Counted from the first letter of the stretch, positions 24,206 through 33,508 are shown. The stretch is DNA of 64,000 nt from Roseburia_C sp900315735 (GCA_052118425.1 JBQKHF010000012.1); one strand, 5' to 3'. Numbers and translations are program-made. Notes: a model not told the origin generated them from the letters alone.

Positions 24206-24958
24206 TTATTTATTGTAATTTACAATCTTTCCGAAGTCAGCCTTTAAGGAAGCGCCTCCTACCAGGCCACCGTCGATATCAGCTTTTGCGAACAGCTCTG
24301 CTGCATTTCCTGCATTTACAGATCCGCCGTACTGGATACGGATAGACTCAGCTGTTGCTTCATCATATACTTCACGGATGCATGCACGAATTGCGCCACA
24401 AACTTCTTCTGCCTGATCAGAAGTAGCTGTTTCACCAGTTCCGATTGCCCAGATTGGCTCGTAAGCGATAACTGCTGTTGCAGCCTGCTCTGCGGTTACG
24501 TTCTGGAATGCAATCTTAATCTGCATACGAATCCAGTCAAGGTAGATACCCTGTTTTCTCTGTGTTAAAGTCTCTCCACAGCAGATGATTGGTGTAATAC
24601 CATGTTCGAAAGCTTTTAATACTTTCTTATTTACAGTCTCATCTGTCTCTGCGAAGTACTCTCTTCTCTCAGAATGTCCTAATACAACGTATTTTACGCC
24701 AGCGTCTGTAAGCATTGCCGGAGAGATTTCTCCTGTGTATGCTCCGCTCTCTTCAAAATACATATTCTCTGCACCGATGCAGATGTTAGAACCTTTTGCT
24801 GCTTCCATTGCTGGAATAATATCAATTGCTGGTACGCAGAATACTACATCTACGTCTTCGTTTGCTACTAATGGTTTTAATTCATTTACCAGTGCAACTG
24901 CCTCGCTAGGAGTTTTATTCATTTTCCAGTTGCCGGCAATAATTTTCTTTCTTGCCAT
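24206..24958 (-). CDS. tpiA: Triosephosphate isomerase
   Basis: 250 aa. Interconverts dihydroxyacetone phosphate and glyceraldehyde-3-phosphate. Active-site residues are Lys in GNWKMNK, His in VLGHSERR and Glu in IAYEPIWAIGTG; the phosphate loop is QYGGSV and GLVGGASL. The start MARKKIIAGN follows AAGGA by nine bases; a 15-codon extension is rejected. Third gene of the gap-pgk-tpiA cluster. Confidence 0.97.
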   Translation of the reverse strand: MARKKIIAGNWKMNKTPSEAVALVNELKPLVANEDVDVVFCVPAIDIIPAMEAAKGSNICIGAENMYFEESGAYTGEISPAMLTDAGVKYVVLGHSERREYFAETDETVNKKVLKAFEHGITPIICCGETLTQRKQGIYLDWIRMQIKIAFQNVTAEQAATAVIAYEPIWAIGTGETATSDQAEEVCGAIRACIREVYDEATAESIRIQYGGSVNAGNAAELFAKADIDGGLVGGASLKADFGKIVNYNK

Positions 24959-25024
24959 TTTAAAATGTCCTTCTTTCTTAAATATATAAGCGTTTGCCTG
25001 CACGCAGGCATATGCTTTGATTAC

Positions 25025-26236
25025 TTATTTATCGTTTGCTGCTGCAACACCTGGAAGCTCTTTACCCTCTAAGAACTCTAAGGATGCTCCACCACCTGTT
25101 GAGATGTGGCTCATCTTGTCACCGAATCCAAGCTGGTTAACTGCTGCTGCAGAATCTCCACCACCGATGATGGTTGTTGCATCTGTATCAGCTAAAGCTT
25201 TTGCTACAGCGATAGTACCTGCTGCAAGAGTTGGGTTCTCGAATACACCCATAGGTCCGTTCCAAACAACAGTCTTAGCAGTCTTAACAGCATCTGCGAA
25301 AAGAGCCTGTGTCTTAGGTCCGATATCACAGCCTTCTCTGTCTGCCGGCATCTTGTCTGCATCATATGTTTCTACTTCAACTGGAGCATCGATAGGATTT
25401 GGGAAATCTTTGATAGTTACAGCATCTACCGGAAGAAGAAGTTTCTTTCCAAGTTTCTCTGCCTTTGCCATCATTTCTTTACAATAATCAATCTTAGTAT
25501 CATCTACTAAAGAGATTCCGATTTCATATCCTTTTGCTTTTAAGAATGTGTAAGCCATACCACCACCGATGATTAAGGTATCACATTTCTCAAGTAAGTT
25601 ATTGATTACGTTTAATTTATCAGCAACTTTTGCACCACCAAGGATTGCAACGAATGGTCTTACCGGATTCTCTACTGCATTTCCAAGGAAGTCGATTTCT
25701 TTCTGCATTAAGTATCCAACTACTGCAGTGTCAACTAACTGTGCAACACCTACGTTAGAACAATGCGCTCTGTGAGCTGTTCCGAATGCATCATTTACAA
25801 ATACATCACAGATAGAAGCAAGGTCTTTAGAGAAAGCTTCTCCGTTCTTTGTCTCTTCTGGTCTGAAACGTGTATTCTCAAGTAAGATAACATCGCCATC
25901 GTTCATAGCTGCTACTGCTGCTCTTACGTTCTCACCAACAACTTCAGGGTCAACAACGAATTTAACTTCCTGTCCTAATAACTCTGTAAGTCTTGCTGCT
26001 ACTGGTGCAAGAGTTTTGGTCTGTTTGTCTTCTTCTGTTTTTACTTTTCCTAAATGGGAGCAAAGGATAACCTTTCCACCATCAGCGATTAATTTCTTGA
26101 TTGTAGGAAGAGCTGCAACCAGACGGTTCTCGTCTGTAATCTTTCCTTCTTTTAATGGTACGTTGAAATCACATCTGCAAAGAACACGAAGTCCTTTTAC
26201 ATTAATATCATCTATAGATTTTTTATTTAATGACAT
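25025..26236 (-). CDS. pgk: Phosphoglycerate kinase
   Basis: 403 aa. Transfers phosphate from 1,3-bisphosphoglycerate to ADP. Family features: RCDFNVPL near residue 21, ILCSHLGK, LLENTRFRPEE, the nucleotide region GPMGVFE and the C-terminal GGGDSAAAV. SD AAGGAG is eleven bases before the ATG. It lies between gap and tpiA. Confidence 0.97.
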   Translation of the reverse strand: MSLNKKSIDDINVKGLRVLCRCDFNVPLKEGKITDENRLVAALPTIKKLIADGGKVILCSHLGKVKTEEDKQTKTLAPVAARLTELLGQEVKFVVDPEVVGENVRAAVAAMNDGDVILLENTRFRPEETKNGEAFSKDLASICDVFVNDAFGTAHRAHCSNVGVAQLVDTAVVGYLMQKEIDFLGNAVENPVRPFVAILGGAKVADKLNVINNLLEKCDTLIIGGGMAYTFLKAKGYEIGISLVDDTKIDYCKEMMAKAEKLGKKLLLPVDAVTIKDFPNPIDAPVEVETYDADKMPADREGCDIGPKTQALFADAVKTAKTVVWNGPMGVFENPTLAAGTIAVAKALADTDATTIIGGGDSAAAVNQLGFGDKMSHISTGGGASLEFLEGKELPGVAAANDK

Positions 26237-26278
26237 ATTAAGTAGTCTCCTTTATATTTTATTTCCAATAGTAAGAAA

Positions 26279-26304
26279 GAGCCCGGTCCCAAAAGACCGG
26301 ACCC
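26279..26304 (-). terminator. Hairpin between gap and pgk (attenuator or processing site)
   Basis: 10-bp stem GAGCCCGGTC / GACCGGACCC on plus (two wobble pairs when read on minus) with a six-base loop. Only a weak T run follows on the minus strand, so partial termination or mRNA end protection of gap is likely. No separate pgk promoter is evident. Confidence 0.6.
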
Positions 26305-26380
26305 TTTTCCTGAGTCTTATCTGCACTCTGGCAGCCTGTCGCTTAAAAAAGTAGTCTACCGTGCAGTGATTGTTCGTTAA

Positions 26381-26415
26381 ACTACGGGAAACACGCTTTG
26401 CGGGTTTCTCTCGTA
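26381..26415 (+). repeat. Family A dispersed repeat, copy 4 (core only)
   Basis: ACTACGGGAAACACGCTT followed by TGCGGGTTTCTCTCGTA, ending two bases from the gap stop codon. Hairpin GGGAAAC/GTTTCTC. Confidence 0.65.
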
Positions 26416-26417
26416 AA

Positions 26418-27434
26418 TTATGCTAACTCGCTGAAGTATTTGATTGTACGAACCATCTGGGATGTGTAGCTGTTTTCGTTATCATACCAAGAAACAACCT
26501 GTACTTCGTACTGATCATCAGATACCTGGTTAACCATGGTCTGTGTTGCATCGAACAGAGAACCAAATCTCATTCCAACGATATCAGAAGATACGATTTC
26601 GTCTTCGTTGTATCCGAAGGACTCGTTAGCTGCTGCTTTCATAGCTGCATTGATATCTTCTTTTGTAACGCCAGCTTTCTTAACAACTGCTGTTAAGATT
26701 GTTGTAGATCCTGTAGGGGTTGGAACACGCTGAGCAGATCCGATTAATTTTCCGTTCAGTTCTGGGATAACAAGTCCGATAGCTTTTGCTGCACCAGTGC
26801 TGTTTGGAACGATGTTTACTGCTGCTGCACGAGATCTTCTTAAGTCACCTTTTCTCTGTGGTCCGTCAAGAGTCATCTGATCACCTGTGTAAGCATGGAT
26901 TGTTACCATGATACCAGACTGGATTGGAGCATATTTGTTTAATGCATCAGCCATAGGCGCTAAGCAGTTTGTTGTACAAGAAGCTGCTGAAATGATTGTA
27001 TCAGATGCTTTTAATGTCTCATGGTTTGTGTTGTATACGATTGTAGGAAGGTCATTACCTGCTGGAGCAGAAATAACAACTTTACGAGCGCCTGCATTGA
27101 TGTGTGCCTGTGCTTTTTCTTTGCTTGTATAGAAACCTGAACACTCTAATACAACGTCAACTTTTAATTCACCCCATGGGCAGTTGTTTGCATCTGGGAA
27201 TGCGTAGATTTTGATTTCTTTTCCACATACGATGATAGAATCATCTGTGCTGGATACTTCATCAGCATGCTCATATTTACCCTGAGAAGAATCATATTTT
27301 AACAAGTGTGCTAACATTTTAGGGCTTGTTAAATCGTTGATTGCTACTACTTCGTATCCTTCAGCACCAAACATCTGTCTGAATGCCAGACGACCAATAC
27401 GGCCGAATCCATTAATTGCTACTCTTACTGCCAT
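26418..27434 (-). CDS. gap: Glyceraldehyde-3-phosphate dehydrogenase
   Basis: 338 aa, NAD-type. Rossmann start INGFGRIGRLAFRQM, catalytic Cys in SAASCTTNCLAP, catalytic His in TIHAYTGDQ, and WYDNENSYTSQMV near the C-terminus. Oxidises glyceraldehyde-3-phosphate to 1,3-bisphosphoglycerate. It opens the gap-pgk-tpiA cluster with a strong SD AGGAGG and its own promoter. No CggR-type regulator gene lies upstream. Confidence 0.97.
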   Translation of the reverse strand: MAVRVAINGFGRIGRLAFRQMFGAEGYEVVAINDLTSPKMLAHLLKYDSSQGKYEHADEVSSTDDSIIVCGKEIKIYAFPDANNCPWGELKVDVVLECSGFYTSKEKAQAHINAGARKVVISAPAGNDLPTIVYNTNHETLKASDTIISAASCTTNCLAPMADALNKYAPIQSGIMVTIHAYTGDQMTLDGPQRKGDLRRSRAAAVNIVPNSTGAAKAIGLVIPELNGKLIGSAQRVPTPTGSTTILTAVVKKAGVTKEDINAAMKAAANESFGYNEDEIVSSDIVGMRFGSLFDATQTMVNQVSDDQYEVQVVSWYDNENSYTSQMVRTIKYFSELA

Positions 27435-27499
27435 TATTAATTCCTCCTAGAAATTTAATATAAAATATCTTTATTTGGGATTGTACCCAATCTGGTATT

Positions 27500-27528
27500 A
27501 TTCTAACCAATTTTTGTCGAAAGTTCAA
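27500..27528 (-). promoter_or_regulatory. gap promoter
   Basis: Minus strand TTGAAC (27523-27528), 17-bp spacer, TAGAAT (27500-27505). A small inverted repeat TTGGG/CCCAA lies at about 27476-27492 near the start site. Confidence 0.65.
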
Positions 27529-27733
27529 GTAGTTCCCATCACTTTGTTAATTTTTTCACTATTTTTATTTCTTCTTTCTCATTTTCAAACAAATGTTACA
27601 ATAGCTTTTCCATTTTTCACACTGTCTTTTGACAGATTGTCAAATTTCTATTATAGTATTCTGTGTATTATATACAAAGATTTTACTATACTTGTGAAAA
27701 TGTAACATTTTTCTTAGTAGAAATGTGTAAACA

Positions 27734-28257
27734 CTGGGTAAGGTTTGTGCAATATGTAGGGGAAAGGAATAGGAAAGCTTCTTCCCGAAAACACTGGAAC
27801 GTTTATGATGTGAGAATCCGCAGCACTTCACGGGCAGTATTTTTCTTGAAATTAGGCTGTCTTTCCGGTTGCTTTGACCGGATACTGCTTTTGTCTGCCA
27901 GCAGCGGATACCACACTTTGTCCGAAGGGACTCTAAGAATTCCTACAAGGATATTTAATTTGCGGCAACCGGCACAAATTCATATCCATATTCAGATTGT
28001 GCCTCGCTGGTACATCCATGTACCAGCGTTGCCGGGGTGAAAAAGGAATTCTAAGAGTCCCTAACAGACACCGCTCACGGTATCCGCATGCTGGCAGACC
28101 AAATGCAGTATACTGTCAAACATTGGAAAGACTGCTTATTATAAAAGAAAGAAAAATACTGCAGGTTGAAGTGCCGGATTCTTGCATACAAACGTCCCGG
28201 TGCTTTTGGGAAGAAGCTTTCTCATCCAGTTCACCCACCTGCACAACCTTACCCACC
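27734..28257 (+). repeat. Family E giant imperfect palindrome with three-way-junction core, copy 1
   Basis: The two halves are complementary over about 250 bp each side: GGGTAAGGTTTGTGC at the left end pairs with GCACAACCTTACCC at the right, and GAAAGCTTCTTCCC with GGGAAGAAGCTTTC. The core (27927-28062) opens with GGGACTCTAAGAATTCCT / AGGAATTCTAAGAGTCCC, then closes GGCAA/TTGCC around two hairpins: GGCACAA/TTGTGCC and CGCTGGTAC-ATCCAT-GTACCAGCG. Several short open frames inside are products of the palindrome, not genes. It fills most of the gap between gap and hisJ. No transposase. Confidence 0.85.
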
Positions 28258-28285
28258 ATACACCATCCACAGAAAGGAGCACACT

Positions 28286-29098
28286 ATGCTTTGGGACACA
28301 CATATGCACACCGCTTTTTCTACCGACAGTGAAGCCTCACCGGAATCCATGATTGAAGCTTCTATTAAACTGGGGCTTGGCGGAATCTGCATTACCGACC
28401 ATATGGACTATGATTATCCAAAAGAACATCCGGAAGACGAACCGGAATTTATCCTAGACACACCGGTCTACTTTCCGACCATCCAGAAGCTGGGACAGCA
28501 ATATAAAGATAAAATAAAAGTACTGACCGGCATTGAGCTTGGATTGCAGCCTCACCTTGTGGCAAAACACCAGGAACTGATTAGTCAGTATGACTTTGAT
28601 TTTGTCATCGGCTCTTCCCATGTAATCCATGGCAAAGACCCTTACTACTCCCGCTTTTTTGAAGGAAAAACCGAACAGCAGGCTTATCAGGAATATTTTG
28701 AATCTATTCTGGAAAATCTTGTGGTATTTGATAATTTTGATGTGTATGGACATATCGATTATGTGGTACGCTACGGTCCAAACCGGAACCTTGAATATTC
28801 TTATCAGAAATATGCCGATGTCATTGACGCAGTTTTAGAAAAGCTCATTGATATGGGAAAAGGAATTGAAATCAATACCGGTGGTTTCAAATATGGTCTG
28901 GGACATCCAAATCCAACAGAAGATATTATCAACCGCTATCACGAATTGGGCGGTGAAATCATTACCATCGGTGCCGATGCCCACAAACCGGAGCATGTTG
29001 CATTTGATTTTGCAAAAGTACCGGACATTTTAAAGGCAGCGGGTTTTAAATATTTTACCGTATTTGAGAAGAGAAAACCGACCTTTCTTCCGTTGTAA
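28286..29098 (+). CDS. hisJ: PHP-domain histidinol-phosphatase
   Basis: 270 aa. PHP metal-binding motifs: DTHMHTAFSTDSE at the start, CITDHMDYD, a Glu in LTGIELGLQP, GSSHVIHG, GHIDYVVRYG, and DAHKPEHV near the end. HisJ-type enzymes hydrolyse histidinol phosphate in histidine synthesis; no other his genes are near, so another phosphate ester is possible. The start follows AAAGGAGCACACT; a 40-codon upstream extension is formed by the right arm of the palindrome and is rejected. It is one of few plus-strand genes here. Confidence 0.88.
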   Translation: MLWDTHMHTAFSTDSEASPESMIEASIKLGLGGICITDHMDYDYPKEHPEDEPEFILDTPVYFPTIQKLGQQYKDKIKVLTGIELGLQPHLVAKHQELISQYDFDFVIGSSHVIHGKDPYYSRFFEGKTEQQAYQEYFESILENLVVFDNFDVYGHIDYVVRYGPNRNLEYSYQKYADVIDAVLEKLIDMGKGIEINTGGFKYGLGHPNPTEDIINRYHELGGEIITIGADAHKPEHVAFDFAKVPDILKAAGFKYFTVFEKRKPTFLPL

Positions 29099-29102
29099 AC
29101 TA

Positions 29103-29165
29103 TGGAAATCACGCTTTACGAGTTTCTCAACTTATTGCGGCGCTCGCTAAATCTGTATGCAGGCA
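29103..29165 (+). repeat. Family A dispersed repeat, copy 5
   Basis: AAATCACGCTTTACGAG, TTTCTCAACTTATTGCGGC, GCTCGCTAAATCTG, followed by a short cargo stem. Directly abuts a family E element. Confidence 0.65.
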
Positions 29166-29167
29166 TG

Positions 29168-29441
29168 TGATTTTTCCTGTGTATGCAAAAGTAACGGCGC
29201 GGTTCGTCAACTTAAGAGACATGATAAATACAGTTAGGGCACTTGGAATTTCGGAGAATATCTGGCAACGCTGGCACAGGGATGTGCCAGCGAGGTGCAT
29301 ATGAACATGGATGTGAATTTGCACCGGTTGCCGGAACTTATTCTACATTCATCGAAATTCTTAGTGCCCTTTACTGTATTTATGTTGTCTCTGCGGTTGA
29401 CGAACCGCGCCGTTACTTTGTATCACAGAAAAACTATTTCC
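29168..29441 (-). repeat. Family E palindrome with three-way-junction core, copy 2 (inverted)
   Basis: Outer arms GTAACGGCGCGGTTCGTCAA / TTGACGAACCGCGCCGTTAC are perfectly complementary. The core (29237-29370), read on the minus strand, has GGGCACTAAGAATTTCG / CGAAATTCCAAGTGCCC, then GGCAA/TTGCC around GGTGCA/TGCACC and CGCTGGCAC-ATCCCT-GTGCCAGCG. Compared with copies 1 and 3, three inner base pairs change on both sides. It lies between the convergent hisJ and HAD genes and could act as a two-way transcription barrier. Confidence 0.85.
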
Positions 29442-29451
29442 AAATAAAATC

Positions 29452-30264
29452 CTACCCCAGCAGATGCAGCCGTTCAAATGCATGATACAGTCCGTCCTCA
29501 TCAATCTTATCCGTAACCATATCTGCATACTGTTTTACTGCCGGAATCGCATTTCCCATTGCCACTCCGGTTCCTGCAAATTGCAGCATTTCTACATCAT
29601 TCGGTCCATCACCAAAAGCAATGGTATCTTCCCTTCCTATCTTTAACTCATCCATAAGCCGCTGCATTCCGGTTGCCTTATTGACTCCCATCTTCGTCAT
29701 TTCACCGGACATCTGGCGGTCCTTGCCAAAGCTTGCTCCGGTTATTTTGATATAAGTACCGACTTCCTTCTGCATCACATCCACCGGAATATCCGCATCA
29801 AAATACATTCCGCTCTCAAGAGACAGCATCTGTTCCGGGTGTTCTACAATCGTAAGTCCGTTTAAGGCACTGTCAATATCAAGGCCGAGCCGCATACAGC
29901 GTTCTCTCATTTTCTTTGCATTCTCTTCATCCACATAGCGGCCGTCGATTCCCTGCAGCATAAAGCATGCGCCATGCTCTTTCAGCACTTCCACCATATC
30001 CTGCACCTTATCCTGCGCCAGAATGCTATGATAAATCACATTATCCTTCACGGATACATAAGCGCCTGCCGAAGCCACAATGGCATCAAATCCAAAATCT
30101 AAAAGCCATGGATACACATTCGTTACAGTTCTTCCGGTACATAACGAAATCAGATGCCCTTGTTTCCTGGCAGTGCTTAATGCTTCCCTGGCAGATTCCG
30201 GCATGTGCATGGTAAAATCTACCAGGGTTCCGTCTACATCTAAGAAAATCAGTTTACGGCTCAT
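29452..30264 (-). CDS. HAD-family (Cof-type, IIB) phosphatase
   Basis: 270 aa. HAD motif I FLDVDGTLV with nucleophile Asp, motif II SLCTGRT, the Lys in MGVNKATGMQ and motif IV FGDGPNDVEM. The IIB cap lies between. Such enzymes dephosphorylate sugar phosphates or other small metabolites; the substrate is not set by sequence. Its ATG overlaps the ptsI stop (TAATG), so it is the last gene of the beta-glucoside operon and may relieve sugar-phosphate stress (inference). Confidence 0.88.
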   Translation of the reverse strand: MSRKLIFLDVDGTLVDFTMHMPESAREALSTARKQGHLISLCTGRTVTNVYPWLLDFGFDAIVASAGAYVSVKDNVIYHSILAQDKVQDMVEVLKEHGACFMLQGIDGRYVDEENAKKMRERCMRLGLDIDSALNGLTIVEHPEQMLSLESGMYFDADIPVDVMQKEVGTYIKITGASFGKDRQMSGEMTKMGVNKATGMQRLMDELKIGREDTIAFGDGPNDVEMLQFAGTGVAMGNAIPAVKQYADMVTDKIDEDGLYHAFERLHLLG

Positions 30265-31877
30265 TATTCTGCGTCCCGAATCGCTTTACGAACCGGAAGA
30301 ACGCAGCCTGGAGAAACGGATAATTCATCTACTCCCATCTCTAAGAAACGCTGGGTCAGAGTGGTATCTGCTCCAAGTTCTCCACAGATTCCTGCCCAGA
30401 TACCTGCCTTATGCGCATTTTCCACAGTCATCTGAATCAGGCGGAGCACTGCTTCATGATGTGGATTATAGAAGCTGTCAAGCTTTGCATTCTGGCGGTC
30501 AATTGCCAGTGTGTACTGGGTCAGGTCGTTGGTTCCGATACTGAAGAAGTCAACCTCTTTTGCCAGTTCATCACTCATTACCGCTGCTGCAGGAGTTTCA
30601 ATCATGATACCCTGCTCCACTTCACCAAATGGAATGCCATCCTTTTTCAGTTCTTCTTTTACTTCTTCTGCGATTGCTTTAATCTTGCGTACCTCATCTA
30701 CAGAAATAATCATCGGATACATAATTGCAATGTTTCCGTAATTGCTTGCACGGAATAAAGCACGAAGCTGGGTCTTAAAAATTTCCGGCTGGGTCAGGCA
30801 GATTCGGATTGCACGATATCCCATTGCAGGATTGTCTTCTTTATCAAGATTAAAATAGTCAACCTGCTTATCTGCTCCGATATCCAGGGTACGGATAATT
30901 ACCTTCTTTCCTGCCATGGTTTCTGCTACCTGCTTATAAGCTGCGAACTGTTCCTCTTCCGTTGGGAAAGTATCTTTTTCAAGATAAAGGAATTCACTAC
31001 GGAAAAGTCCGATTCCACCGGCATCATTCTTAAGCACAGCTGCTAAGTCAGAGACATTTCCGATGTTGGCATAAAGGTTGATTTTCTGACCACTCTTTGT
31101 CACATTTTCTTTGCCCTTTAAAGTCAGCAGTAATTCTTTCTGCTTTGCATCCTCTTCTGCTTTTTTCTTATATTCTGCCAAAGTTGCTTCATCCGGCTCA
31201 ATGAGAAGTGTTCCGGTATAACCATCTACGATTGCCTGCTTTCCGTTCCACTCTTCCTTGATTTCCACTCCAATCAGTGCAGGAATTCCCATGGTTCTTG
31301 CTAAAATTGCAGTATGGGAATTGGTAGAGCCAAGCTGGGTTACAAATGCCAGCAGCTTGCTCTTATCCATCTGTACCGTTTCACTCGGAGCTAAATCCTT
31401 TGCCACGATAATAACCGGCTCTTCGCCAAGGTCGCCGCCCATATCATTTCCGCATAATACATTGATGACACGCTCGGAAATATCCTTCATGTCAATGGAA
31501 CGGGCTTTGAAATACTCGTCATCCATATTGGCAAAAACTTCTGCAAAATTATCTCCGGTAACACCTACCGCATACTCTGCATTTACGCTCTGGGTCTCGA
31601 TGAGATTGTGAACGGAGTCATTGTAATCTCCGTCCTCTAACATCATGGCATGCACATCAAAAATCTGTGCATTTACTTCGCCCACTTCTTTTAAAGCTTT
31701 CTCATAAAGTTTATGAAGCTGTTCGATTGCGGTCTGCTTTGCTGCTTCATAGCGGGCAATTTCCGCTGCCGGGTCTTCTATTCTCTTTCTTACTACCTGA
31801 TTCTCTGCTTTGGAAAGGAATTTTACCTTTCCGATTGCAATACCACTAAATACCTTTTTCCCATCAAATTTTTCCAT
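30264..31877 (-). CDS. ptsI: PTS enzyme I (phosphoenolpyruvate-protein phosphotransferase)
   Basis: 537 aa. The phosphorylated His is in GSTNSHTAILARTMGIPA; the PEP-binding barrel shows GGIGLFRSEFLY, RTLDIGADKQ and FFSIGTNDLTQY; Cys near the end in GICGELGAD is the expected acid. It passes phosphate from PEP to HPr. A ptsH is not in the window. Its place inside an operon for beta-glucosides is unusual, because ptsI normally pairs with ptsH. SD AGAAGG precedes the ATG, 20 bp after bglA. Confidence 0.95.
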   Translation of the reverse strand: MEKFDGKKVFSGIAIGKVKFLSKAENQVVRKRIEDPAAEIARYEAAKQTAIEQLHKLYEKALKEVGEVNAQIFDVHAMMLEDGDYNDSVHNLIETQSVNAEYAVGVTGDNFAEVFANMDDEYFKARSIDMKDISERVINVLCGNDMGGDLGEEPVIIVAKDLAPSETVQMDKSKLLAFVTQLGSTNSHTAILARTMGIPALIGVEIKEEWNGKQAIVDGYTGTLLIEPDEATLAEYKKKAEEDAKQKELLLTLKGKENVTKSGQKINLYANIGNVSDLAAVLKNDAGGIGLFRSEFLYLEKDTFPTEEEQFAAYKQVAETMAGKKVIIRTLDIGADKQVDYFNLDKEDNPAMGYRAIRICLTQPEIFKTQLRALFRASNYGNIAIMYPMIISVDEVRKIKAIAEEVKEELKKDGIPFGEVEQGIMIETPAAAVMSDELAKEVDFFSIGTNDLTQYTLAIDRQNAKLDSFYNPHHEAVLRLIQMTVENAHKAGIWAGICGELGADTTLTQRFLEMGVDELSVSPGCVLPVRKAIRDAE

Positions 31878-31896
31878 AGTTCATACCTTCTTTCTT

Positions 31897-33333
31897 TTAT
31901 AAATTTTCTCCATTTGAAGCAATTACTTCTTTATACCAGTCGAAGGATTTTTTCTTTCTTCTTGCAAGAGTTCCGGTTCCATCATCATATTTTTCCACAT
32001 AGATGAAGCCATATCTCTTTGCCATTTCTCCGGTGGATGCACTTACTAAATCAATGCAGCCCCATGGGGTATATCCCATCAGGTCAACACCATCTTTTAC
32101 AGCTTCCTTCATCTCTTTGATATGATCCCGCAGATAGTCGATACGGTAATCATCATTGATGCTTCCATCTTCTTCTAATTTATCATAAGCGCCAAGACCA
32201 TTTTCTACTACCATAATTGGAATCTGATAACGGTCATAAATTTCATTTAAGGAATAATGTAATCCCTGTGGATCAATCTGCCAGCCCCAGTCACTTGCCT
32301 TAAGATATGGATTCTTAAGACCGGCAATCAGGTTGCCATCCGTCTGCTCTCCATCCGGATCTTTTGATACACAACTGCTCATATAATAGCTGAGGGTGTA
32401 GAAATCTACGCAGCCCTCTCTTAAAATTTCTTCATCACCCGGTTCCATTTTAACATGAATATTATTTTCTTCAAAATAACGCTCCATATACGCAGGATAT
32501 TCGCCTCTTACCTGCACATCGGAACAGAACCAGTTCATAATCCGCATCTCCTTCTGTGTTTCCAGCACATCTTCCGGATTACAGGTAAACGGATACTTGG
32601 TCATAAAGACATTCATATCACCGATGAGATATTCCGGATATTTTTCATGTGCCAGTTTTACTGCTTTTGCACTGGCAACGAACTGATGATGCAGTGCCTG
32701 GAAACGAACCTTCGGATTATCCGGAATCTCTGTAATTTTTCCTTCATAGCCTTTTACCGTTCCAAGAGAAAGCAGGTTGCCAAGTGGTGTGGTGCCGCCA
32801 TTGATTTCATTGAAGGTCAGCCAGTATTTTACTTTGCCCTGATATCTTTCAAAAATTGCCTTGCAGTAATTTAAGAAATAATCGATGCACTCTCTGGCTT
32901 CCCAGCCATTATATTTTTCAATCAGTGCATATGGCATTTCGTAATGGGAAATGGTTACCAGCGGCTCAATGCCATATTTTAAACACTCATCAAATACTTT
33001 ATCGTAGAATGCCAGTCCTGCTTCGTTTGGCTCATCTTCCATTCCGGTCGGGAAAATTCTCGTCCATGCAATGGATAAACGGAATACTTTGAATCCCATT
33101 TCTGCAAATAATGCAATATCTTCTTTGTAATGATGATAGAAATCAATTGCCTCATGGCTTGGATAGAGGTATTCCGGATGAATGGTTCTTGTTACCTTTT
33201 TCGGCTCGGTATGGGAACCGTTAGTACACATATCGGAAACGGATGCTCCTTTTCCATCTACATCCCATGCTCCCTCAAACTGATTGGCTGCGGTTGCTCC
33301 TCCCCAGAGAAAATCTTTACGAAATGTCTTCAT
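31897..33333 (-). CDS. bglA: 6-phospho-beta-glucosidase (GH1)
   Basis: 478 aa. GH1 start FLWGGATAANQFEGA, acid/base Glu in WLTFNEING and nucleophile Glu in IMVVENGLG. It splits phosphorylated beta-glucosides (cellobiose, arbutin, salicin type) brought in by the PTS protein encoded just upstream. SD AGGAGG. The 175-bp gap to the PTS gene shows no LicT target. A paralogue lies at 55852. Confidence 0.93.
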   Translation of the reverse strand: MKTFRKDFLWGGATAANQFEGAWDVDGKGASVSDMCTNGSHTEPKKVTRTIHPEYLYPSHEAIDFYHHYKEDIALFAEMGFKVFRLSIAWTRIFPTGMEDEPNEAGLAFYDKVFDECLKYGIEPLVTISHYEMPYALIEKYNGWEARECIDYFLNYCKAIFERYQGKVKYWLTFNEINGGTTPLGNLLSLGTVKGYEGKITEIPDNPKVRFQALHHQFVASAKAVKLAHEKYPEYLIGDMNVFMTKYPFTCNPEDVLETQKEMRIMNWFCSDVQVRGEYPAYMERYFEENNIHVKMEPGDEEILREGCVDFYTLSYYMSSCVSKDPDGEQTDGNLIAGLKNPYLKASDWGWQIDPQGLHYSLNEIYDRYQIPIMVVENGLGAYDKLEEDGSINDDYRIDYLRDHIKEMKEAVKDGVDLMGYTPWGCIDLVSASTGEMAKRYGFIYVEKYDDGTGTLARRKKKSFDWYKEVIASNGENL

Positions 33334-33508
33334 TGCTTCTTCCTCCTGATTCTTAATATTTTTATTTGTGAAAATTTTTAATTTCTGTTTTTTAAATTTT
33401 TTCTTTTTTCATTCTGCCCTGTAATAAGGCTTCTGATTTTGTTGGATAGAGCACGAGCCCCTTATCAGAGCCCGCACCCTTAGGTATAAAAAACTACGGA
33501 AAACTAAT

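Noticed and set aside
27734..28257. Insertion sequence or MITE with known transposase
   Set aside because: No transposase, no clear target duplication and no recognised terminal repeats; kept only as an unclassified palindromic element.
27663..28285. Short plus-strand ORFs and an N-terminal extension of HisJ
   Set aside because: They lie in the arms of the family E palindrome; hisJ has its own ATG with a good SD at 28286.
30264..31877. Truncated enzyme I (537 aa instead of about 570)
   Set aside because: Both ends and all active-site motifs are present; shorter enzyme I forms are normal in Clostridia.
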